A stretch of 64,000 bases of DNA from Polyangiaceae bacterium (GTDB lineage: Bacteria; Myxococcota_A; Polyangia; Polyangiales; Polyangiaceae): NCBI GenBank assembly GCA_025936045.1, contig JAICUB010000023.1, forward strand, positions 46,109-110,108. The letters run 5' to 3'. A program made the translations under genes and the position numbers. Positions 58,463 through 64,000 of the stretch are shown piece by piece (position 1 is the first letter of the stretch; every line of letters starts with the position of its first letter). Below the pieces are notes generated by a model. It was not told the origin of the DNA. It was given only the letters and a program-made list of their open reading frames with translations, and did not search any database.

Positions 58463-60964
58463 TTAATCCGGCGCTCGCTCGAGCGCGCGACGATAACGCT
58501 CCCGCCGCACGGGATCGCGCAGGATGTCGTAGGCCTCGTCGAGTACTTCGATGATCGAATCCACGTCGTCGCGGAGGTCGACGGTGGCGGCGGTGAGGAC
58601 GCGCTCCGGGTCGAGGTCTTTGCGTAACGTTTGGTAGGCGCGGCGGAGGTCGTAGCTCGTCGCGTCGCGCGCGACGCCGAGGAGCGCGAAGTAGTCGCCC
58701 TCTTCGACCAGGGCTCGGCGCGCGGCGACGCGCTGGCGGAGCGCCTCGGCGTCCATCCGATCATAGCCGGGCGGTGGCTCGGGCTCGTGGGCGGCCGGAC
58801 GCTTGCCCGCGGTCTGCACGTGCAGCACGCCGAGCTCCACGAGCACCAGAATCACGCACGCGAAGTCGTCGTTGCCGGCACGCGCGAGCAAATCGCCGAC
58901 GCTCATGCCGTCCGCTTGCGAGGCGAGCGCTTGGTCCGGCTCGCTGAGCGCGCACTCGGCGAGCAGCGCCCGCGCGGTGCCCATCGCGAGCAGCGCGTCG
59001 CGTCCGCCCACGCGCGTGATCGCGTCGCTCGGCTTCGCCGTACGGCGCGTCATCTCGAGCAGCACCTCGGCGCCCGTCGCGCCGCCGAAGACGCCCGGCT
59101 CGGCCTGCAAGCGCTGCGGCACTTCGCGCTCGAGGCTTGCTGCGCCCGTCGAGAGGTCGGTGATTTTCCCGAGTAGCCACTCCGCGTGCGCGCGCAGCAC
59201 CGTCCAGAGCTCGTCTTGCCGCAAGTGCCCCTGCGCTACGAGCGCAGCGCCCGCGTGGCGACCGAACGGCGGCACGCGCCGCGCGAGCCGCTGCACGCCG
59301 TCGCCCGCGAGATCGCCGCGCTGCAGGAGGAACGCGACGAGCGTCTCGCTTTCCGCGCTCGAAGCGGCCGTGACGAAGTCGCCGTCGCGGAAGACGACGC
59401 GCCGGATCCCGACCGCGTCTTCGAGCGCGATGGCGCCCGTGTAACGCGCCGCCACGCAGCGCGCGAGCGTACGCAATCCGCCGCCGGCGCCGAGCGCCAC
59501 CGGAATGTCGGGCAAGGCTCCGCGTTCGGCGAGCGGGGGTGGGGGCGGTGGCGGCGCGCGCGTCACCGCCGAGGCGCGCTCGGGCATGGGATGTTGCGGC
59601 GCCGTCGGCGGCGGAGCTTCCATGCGCGGTGGTCGCGTCGATACCGTTTCTTCGGCGCGCGACGCCGGCGCGTCGGAAGCCAGCGGCAGACGACTCGGGC
59701 TCGAGTCGAGCGGCGGCTCGAGCGACTCGAGCGCCGTCGCATGCGTGCTGATGACCGGCTGCGACGGCAGCGGGCGTCCGGGCGGCGAGGTCGGCGCTTC
59801 GTTGCCGAACTCGGGCGACGACGGGGGCTCGGCGGGCGGTGCGGGAAAGGGAGCGGCGTCCGCGCGCGAGCTCTGTGCGCCGGTCGTGTCTTTTTGCAGA
59901 GCGGAGCCCGTGCGACCGCCGGGCGTAGTGCCGCCCACGGGCGTGCCGCCGCGACTTCCCCCGCGCGAGCCCGTGTCGGAAGTGCCGCCGCCCGTGCCGG
60001 CCGTCCCGGCGACGCTGTCGTCGTCGTCGTCGTCCTCGTCCGACTCAATCGGCTCGTCGAGCGCCGCGAGCAGATCGGCGGGCAAAACGGCGTCGACCTC
60101 CGCCTCCGGCGAGAGGCGCTCGCCGGCCGCCGGCACGTTCGCGCTGTTGCGCACGCGCTGCTCGGCGCGACCGAGTAAGAGCTCGAGCTCGGGGCTCAGC
60201 CGCGCGTGCGGCACCGCGCCGATCCCTTGCGGCACGACGGAGCCGGTGCGCACCGGCGGCGAGCTCGAGGGCCGCCCCGACGACGGCGGTCCCAACGACG
60301 GCACTACCGACGGCGGCTGCGGCGGCGCCGTCGGCATGCTCGGTGGACCCGAGGGCGTTCCGGACGTGCCCGGCGGCGGCGCGCCGCTCAGAGGTCGCGC
60401 CTGGCCGATCTTGCCGCCCTCGTAGCGATACGGGCGGCGGGTCGCGGCCACGAGCACCGGCGAGCGCGCCGAAGTTGCCGGTGAGTTTCCGAGCTCGCCG
60501 GGCGGACCCACGACTTGCTCGATACGCGCGATGATCTCAGCCGTGTTCACGGGTCGCGTGAAGAGACCCGTGGCGCGCTGCTCGAGCTCCTTGCGGCTCT
60601 CCGGCGGTGACGACGTGGGCTCCGCGATGAGCACGACGTCGATCGGCTTGCCGCCGGCCGCGGCTTGCATGCGCTGCACCGTGTCGGCGATCGAAGGCGC
60701 GTCGGCGTCGAGCACGACGAGCGACGGCCGCTGCACGGCGACGCGCCCCGCGAGCAAGCCGAGCGGCACGTCGACGACCCAGTACCCGCGCGTTCGAAGC
60801 GCGGCGCTCAACCGCTCCGCCTCCGCCGAGGCGTCGCTCATGAAGATGAGAGTGCCGCCCTGTGAACCGCCCGTGGTGCTGTCGGGGCTGGACTTCGGGT
60901 CGGAGCTCGCCACCTCGTTACCTTGGCAGCGTACCGCGTCGGCCCGAGTTTCTCTATGGCTCAA
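58463..60964 (-). CDS. Receiver-like/DUF4388 (PATAN-type) protein with J-like domain
   Basis: An 833-residue protein with three parts. The N-terminal receiver-like domain (about 38-165) starts G-T-L-I-F-M-S-D-A-S-A-E and contains L-V-V-L-D-A-D. A Pro/Ser/Gly/Asp-rich disordered region of about 320 residues includes an Asp run. The DUF4388/PATAN-type domain is at about 490-640 (G-G-L-R-T-L-A-R-C-V, A-L-E-D-A-V-G-I-R-R-V-V-F-R-D-G-D-F). The last 80 residues resemble a J domain (Y-F-A-L-L-G-V-A-R-D-A-T, then A-Y-Q-T-L-R-K-D-L-D-P-E-R), but the essential H-P-D is replaced by L-D-P. The gene follows the 56-residue membrane protein gene on the same strand by 31 bp. Confidence 0.82.
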   Translation of the reverse strand: MSHRETRADAVRCQGNEVASSDPKSSPDSTTGGSQGGTLIFMSDASAEAERLSAALRTRGYWVVDVPLGLLAGRVAVQRPSLVVLDADAPSIADTVQRMQAAAGGKPIDVVLIAEPTSSPPESRKELEQRATGLFTRPVNTAEIIARIEQVVGPPGELGNSPATSARSPVLVAATRRPYRYEGGKIGQARPLSGAPPPGTSGTPSGPPSMPTAPPQPPSVVPSLGPPSSGRPSSSPPVRTGSVVPQGIGAVPHARLSPELELLLGRAEQRVRNSANVPAAGERLSPEAEVDAVLPADLLAALDEPIESDEDDDDDDSVAGTAGTGGGTSDTGSRGGSRGGTPVGGTTPGGRTGSALQKDTTGAQSSRADAAPFPAPPAEPPSSPEFGNEAPTSPPGRPLPSQPVISTHATALESLEPPLDSSPSRLPLASDAPASRAEETVSTRPPRMEAPPPTAPQHPMPERASAVTRAPPPPPPPLAERGALPDIPVALGAGGGLRTLARCVAARYTGAIALEDAVGIRRVVFRDGDFVTAASSAESETLVAFLLQRGDLAGDGVQRLARRVPPFGRHAGAALVAQGHLRQDELWTVLRAHAEWLLGKITDLSTGAASLEREVPQRLQAEPGVFGGATGAEVLLEMTRRTAKPSDAITRVGGRDALLAMGTARALLAECALSEPDQALASQADGMSVGDLLARAGNDDFACVILVLVELGVLHVQTAGKRPAAHEPEPPPGYDRMDAEALRQRVAARRALVEEGDYFALLGVARDATSYDLRRAYQTLRKDLDPERVLTAATVDLRDDVDSIIEVLDEAYDILRDPVRRERYRRALERAPD

Positions 60965-60995
60965 TGTCGCATGAGGTGCGACACGCGACGTGGAG

Positions 60996-61166
60996 TCAGC
61001 TGCGCTCGAAGCGCCTTGCGACCCATTCGCCCGCGCGCGGCCAGTAGCGCGCCGAAAGGATCGCGGCGACGATGAACGTCACGAGGCCGAGCTCGCCGTG
61101 GGTCAAGCCGAACACGCGCTCAATCTGCCGCGACTTCCGCTGGGTGGCCAGCCTCTCGAGCGACAC
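60996..61166 (-). CDS. 56-residue single-span membrane protein (TatA-like appearance)
   Basis: A short gene from GTG 61166 with AAGGGCGGC just upstream. The protein has one span with G-E-L before it and P-R-A-G-E-W-V-A-R-R-F after it (F-G-L-T-H-G-E-L-G-L-V-T-F-I, then V-A-A-I-L). That order and the basic amphipathic tail recall TatA/TatE, but it lacks the exact F-G-P/K-L-P hinge, so this is resemblance only. It ends 31 bp before the 60964 gene on the same strand and is divergent from folK; it probably heads a small operon. Confidence 0.55.
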   Translation of the reverse strand: MSLERLATQRKSRQIERVFGLTHGELGLVTFIVAAILSARYWPRAGEWVARRFERS

Positions 61167-61174
61167 CGCCGCCC

Positions 61175-61687
61175 TTGGCGGCTAGCTTAGCCGGCGTGAA
61201 GGCCGTCATCGGTCTCGGCTCGAATCTCGGCGAGCGCCGCGCCGTGCTCGCGCGTGCCGCGGCCGAGGTCGAGCGACTGGGCACGCCGGCGGGCCGCTCC
61301 GCCCTTTACGAGACCCAGCCGGTCGGCCCGCCCCAGCCGCTGTTTCTGAACGGCGCGCTGGCTCTCGAAACGGCGCTCGGCCCGCTCGCCTTGCTCGAGG
61401 GGCTGCTCGAGATCGAGCGGCGCCTGGGCCGAATCCGCGCTGAGCGCTGGGGTCCGCGGCTCATCGACCTGGACATCTTATGGACCGACGGGGGCGTTCT
61501 GTCCTCACCGCGTCTCACGGTCCCCCATCCTGAGCTCCGGCGCCGCGCCTTCGCCCTGAGGCCGCTCCTCGACGTGGCCGCACATGCTAAAGACCCCTCG
61601 GACGGGGAGTCCTACGCTAGAGTCCTCGCCGGGCTCGGCGGCGATTCACCCGTCGAAATCGCGGGGACACGCTACAGCTGGGCCTGA
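61175..61687 (+). CDS. folK: 2-amino-4-hydroxy-6-hydroxymethyldihydropteridine diphosphokinase
   Basis: Folate biosynthesis: transfers pyrophosphate from ATP to hydroxymethyldihydropterin. It is 170 residues from TTG 61175 (GTG 61196 is also possible, giving the usual V-K-A-V-I-G-L-G-S-N-L-G start). Shows A-L-Y-E-T-Q-P-V-G, L-L-E-I-E-R-R-L-G-R-I-R and the signature W-G-P-R-L-I-D-L-D-I-L-W with the metal-binding Asp pair, then P-H-P-E-L-R-R-R-A-F. It precedes the ATP synthase genes by about 50 bp, a chance neighbour or readthrough partner. Confidence 0.95.
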   Translation: MAASLAGVKAVIGLGSNLGERRAVLARAAAEVERLGTPAGRSALYETQPVGPPQPLFLNGALALETALGPLALLEGLLEIERRLGRIRAERWGPRLIDLDILWTDGGVLSSPRLTVPHPELRRRAFALRPLLDVAAHAKDPSDGESYARVLAGLGGDSPVEIAGTRYSWA

Positions 61688-61739
61688 ATGGACATGCCGC
61701 GCGCGAGATGGTAGTTGGCGCGCGCAAAACGAACCCGCC

Positions 61740-62225
61740 ATGAGTGTCGCACCGCTCCCATTAACTCCGCCCCTGCTTGCCCTCTCCGGCGGCGTGACTC
61801 TGGATTTCGACAACACGCTCGGCATCCAGATCGTCATCTTCGTGCTCCTCATGTTCTTGCTCGAGCCGCTGCTCTTCCGGCCCGTGCTGCGCGTCTTCGC
61901 GCTGCGCGAGGACCGGACCGAGGGCGCCAAAGCGCAAGCTCGCGAGCTCGACGAGCGGGCCGGGGAGATTTATCAGCGCTATCAGCGCGAGCTCGAACGC
62001 GTGAATCGCGTCGCCGCCGAAGAGCGCGATCGGGTCCGCGCCGAGACCTCGAAGCTCGAGGCTGAAATCCTGCGAGAAGCCCGCGCGTCCGTAGCCAAGG
62101 TGGTGGACGACGGTCGCAAGCAGATCACGACCGAGATGACCCGCATTCGCTTCGACCTCGGGCGCGAATCGGAGCGTCTTTCGCACGACATCGTCGATCG
62201 TGTCGTCGGCCGGGGAGCAAACTGA
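61740..62225 (+). CDS. atpF': ATP synthase F0 subunit b'
   Basis: A 161-residue stator subunit from ATG 61740. One N-terminal span (I-V-I-F-V-L-L-M-F-L-L-E-P-L-L-F) is followed by a long charged coiled coil (R-E-D-R-T-E-G-A-K-A-Q, R-E-L-E-R-V-N-R-V-A-A-E-E-R-D-R-V). It pairs with subunit b to hold F1. The TGA shares one base with the next ATG, so translation is coupled. The b'-b-delta-alpha order with the a and c genes elsewhere matches several deltaproteobacterial-type lineages. Confidence 0.92.
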   Translation: MSVAPLPLTPPLLALSGGVTLDFDNTLGIQIVIFVLLMFLLEPLLFRPVLRVFALREDRTEGAKAQARELDERAGEIYQRYQRELERVNRVAAEERDRVRAETSKLEAEILREARASVAKVVDDGRKQITTEMTRIRFDLGRESERLSHDIVDRVVGRGAN

Positions 62226-63001
62226 TGCGCCGCCTGGTCGCTCTGCTCTGCGTGGCCGCCGGCCTCGCGGTCGCGCCGCTCGCTTTCGCGCAAGAGTCGC
62301 CCCACGGCCAGCGCGCCGCTCACGGCCAGCGCGCCGCTCACGGCCAGCGCGCCGCTCACGGCGAGCACGGTCCCGTCGCGCCTGCCGAACGCGCCGCTCA
62401 CGGCGAGGAGCACGCTCCGACCTTCGACGACATCAACTGGATCTACGGCTGGCTCGGTGAACGCGAAGGCGTCGAGCCGGGCATCCTGTTCCGGCCGAAG
62501 GGCATGCCGGCGCCGTTCGGCGTCTTCATTCTCGACGCGCTGCTGCTTTACGGTTTCCTCGTCAGCAAGGCGAAGAAGCCGCTGCGTGAGGCGTTGAAGA
62601 ACCGCAAGGCGAACATCCTGCGCGGCATGGACGAGGCGGCGCGCATGAAGCGCGACGCAGAGAAGCGCCTCGGCGACTACGAGCAGAAGCTCGCGCGCAT
62701 CGAAGACGAGGTCGAGCGCGTGCGGCGTGAAATGCGTGCCGGCGCCGAAGGCGAGCGCGTGCGCATTCTCGAGGACGCGAGGGCCCGTCGGACTCGCATG
62801 GAGAAGGACGCGGAGTTGCTCGTGGCGCAGGAGCTCGCGGCCGCGCGCGAGGAGCTCAAGCGCGAGCTCGTGACGGCGGCGTTCGCTTCGGCGGCGAGCG
62901 CCGTGAAGGAGCGGCTCAAGGCCGACGATCAGCAGCGGCTCGCGGAAGAATACCTCGCGGGCCTCGCCAAGGCCGGCGGCGCCTTGCGCGGGAGGGCATG
63001 A
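62225..63001 (+). CDS. atpF: ATP synthase F0 subunit b with N-terminal signal-like extension
   Basis: A 258-residue stator subunit, about 90 longer than a typical b. The start M-R-R-L-V-A-L-L-C-V-A-A-G-L-A-V-A-P is a signal peptide cut near A-F-A, then come three H-G-Q-R-A-A units and further H-G motifs. The true span follows (F-G-V-F-I-L-D-A-L-L-L-Y-G-F-L), then a charged coiled coil through L-A-K. It ends 1 bp before atpH starts at 63003. The His-rich stretch is outside the membrane and may bind metal or merely space the domain. Confidence 0.92.
   Translation: MRRLVALLCVAAGLAVAPLAFAQESPHGQRAAHGQRAAHGQRAAHGEHGPVAPAERAAHGEEHAPTFDDINWIYGWLGEREGVEPGILFRPKGMPAPFGVFILDALLLYGFLVSKAKKPLREALKNRKANILRGMDEAARMKRDAEKRLGDYEQKLARIEDEVERVRREMRAGAEGERVRILEDARARRTRMEKDAELLVAQELAAAREELKRELVTAAFASAASAVKERLKADDQQRLAEEYLAGLAKAGGALRGRA
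62303..62356 (+). repeat. Three 18-bp tandem repeats in atpF
   Basis: Three copies of CACGGCCAGCGCGCCGCT encode H-G-Q-R-A-A. They follow the signal sequence and add about 18 residues to the periplasmic N-terminus. They are identical at third bases, so recent duplication is likely. Confidence 0.85.
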
Positions 63002-63002
63002 G

Positions 63003-63548
63003 ATGAGCGGCCAAGCCACCGTTGCCGAGCGCTACGCGCGCGCCATCTTCGCTCTCGGCGTCGAGACGGGGACGCTCGCCGCGCTCGCCGATCAAGTTCG
63101 GCGTTTCGCTGCCGCGTACCAGACGAGCCTCGACCTCCGGAGCGTGCTCGAAAATCCGCTGATCCTGCCGGAGCAGCGCCAGAAGGTATTGGCGGAGGTT
63201 GCCTCGCGGCTCGGGCTCGGCCCCTCGGCGCTCAATACCGTGCGCTACCTCGCGCAACGCCGCCGCTTGAGCGCGTTACCCGACATCGCCAAGCGCCTCG
63301 ATTCGCTTTCGGACGAGCAACAGGGCGTCGTGCGCGCGAGCGTGACGACAGCCGCGCCCATGGCCGAGTCCTTTTACCTGCGCTTGAGCGAGCAGCTCGC
63401 CACGCTCGTCGGGCGCAAGGTCGTGCTCGATCGCCGGGAAGACCCCGCGCTCATCGCGGGCGTCGTGACGCGCATCGGCGACAACACCATCGACGGAAGC
63501 ATCCGCGGCCAGCTCGACCAGCTCGAGCGGAAGCTCCTCTCCTCCTGA
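63003..63548 (+). CDS. atpH: ATP synthase F1 subunit delta
   Basis: A 181-residue delta subunit linking F1 to the b stator. The helical N-domain (A-E-R-Y-A-R-A-I-F-A-L, L-E-N-P-L-I-L) and the C-domain with L-V-G-R-K-V-V-L-D-R-R-E-D-P-A-L-I-A-G and I-D-G-S-I-R-G-Q-L-D-Q-L match the family. It follows atpF by 1 bp and precedes atpA by 27 bp. Confidence 0.95.
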   Translation: MSGQATVAERYARAIFALGVETGTLAALADQVRRFAAAYQTSLDLRSVLENPLILPEQRQKVLAEVASRLGLGPSALNTVRYLAQRRRLSALPDIAKRLDSLSDEQQGVVRASVTTAAPMAESFYLRLSEQLATLVGRKVVLDRREDPALIAGVVTRIGDNTIDGSIRGQLDQLERKLLSS

Positions 63549-63575
63549 CTAACGGACACTAGAGAAAGACCCCCA

Positions 63576-64000
63576 TGCAGCTCAGAGCCGACGAGATCTC
63601 CGCGATCATCAAGCAGCAGATCCAAAACTTCGATCGCGCCGCGCTGGTCAGCGAGACCGGCACCGTGCTCACCAGCGGCGACGGTATCGCCCGCGTTTAC
63701 GGCCTCGAAGGCGTCATGGCCGGCGAGCTCGTCGAGTTCCCGGGCGGCCTGTTCGGCTTGGTGCTGAACCTCGAGCAGGACAACGTCGGCGTCGCCGTGC
63801 TCGGCGACGCGACGGGCGTGAAGGAAGGCGACGTCGTGAAGCGCACGGGGCGCATCGCGGACGTGCCCGTCGGCGACGCGTGCGTCGGGCGCGTCGTGAA
63901 CGCGCTCGGTCAGCCGATCGACGGCAAAGGCCCGGTCAAAAACGAAGCTTCTTATCCCGTCGAAAAGATCGCCCCGGGCATCGTGAAACGTAAATCCGTC
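63576..64000 (+). CDS. atpA: ATP synthase F1 subunit alpha, N-terminal part (3' end outside window)
   Basis: The first 141 residues of subunit alpha, from ATG 63576 with AGAGAAAGA upstream. [16 protein letters not shown], the beta-barrel domain ([16 protein letters not shown]) and the start of the nucleotide domain ([21 protein letters not shown]) are visible. The Walker A lies beyond the right edge. It belongs to the b'-b-delta-alpha operon. Confidence 0.97.

Overview
The window is about 64 kb of uniformly GC-rich DNA (third codon positions almost always G or C) that looks like a chromosomal segment of a myxobacterium-type organism (Myxococcota, possibly Polyangiales/Sorangiineae). The reasons are the many lipoproteins with Gly/Ser/Thr-rich linkers, two NtrC-type sigma-54 activators, PEGA, FHA, GYF-like, SUMF1-like and DUF4388-like proteins, a Ku/LigD end-joining pair, and an F-type ATP synthase operon in the order b', b, delta, alpha. 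No rRNA gene is present, so the taxonomy is inference. I saw no tRNA, insertion sequence, prophage or CRISPR array.

Layout. 1-6.7 kb (minus strand): 5'-part of a membrane pyrophosphatase, a small membrane protein, Kup potassium transporter, MutS2. 6.8-8.9 kb (plus): a BlaI-type repressor, an M56 membrane peptidase and a lipoprotein, with matching BlaI-type operators before the first and third genes. 8.9-12.6 kb: a hypothetical protein, an alpha/beta-hydrolase lipoprotein, a PEGA protein and Ku. 12.7-18.5 kb: a glycosidase-like lipoprotein, a GH11 xylanase-like lipoprotein and LigD. 18.5-25.4 kb (minus): Tex and ABC-F in one translationally coupled pair, an FAD monooxygenase, and a coupled two-gene unit (a nucleotidyltransferase-like protein plus a partner) behind an AT-rich inverted repeat. 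25.5-30.5 kb: small lipoproteins, a TPR protein, a DsbD-like thiol transporter and a VOC protein. 30.5-38 kb (minus): a run of six genes: lipoprotein, beta-barrel-like protein, CxxCH lipoprotein, histidine kinase, NtrC regulator and BamA/TamA-like outer-membrane protein. 38.2-40.7 kb (plus): a Cys-rich lipoprotein, a 34-codon mini-lipoprotein ORF and a second GH11 lipoprotein. 40.7-47 kb (minus): two envelope proteins, ComF, a Nudix protein, a zinc-ribbon/FHA protein and RuvA. 47-56.5 kb: lipoproteins, a TPR protein, a second NtrC regulator coupled to a SUMF1-like lipoprotein, a ClpA-like ATPase and a hydrolase. 56.5-61.2 kb: two paralogous Cys-rich lipoproteins around a DUF2807 lipoprotein, a receiver/DUF4388/J-like protein and a 56-residue membrane protein. 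61.2-64 kb (plus): FolK and the ATP synthase operon, running off the end in atpA.

Themes. Envelope and secreted functions dominate, with more than 15 predicted lipoproteins. Two GH11 domains and a TIM-barrel-like protein on long flexible linkers suggest surface-displayed plant polysaccharide degradation. Ku and LigD make a complete non-homologous end-joining set. RuvA, MutS2 and a divergent Nudix protein add DNA maintenance functions. Membrane energetics are represented by the pyrophosphatase, Kup and ATP synthase.
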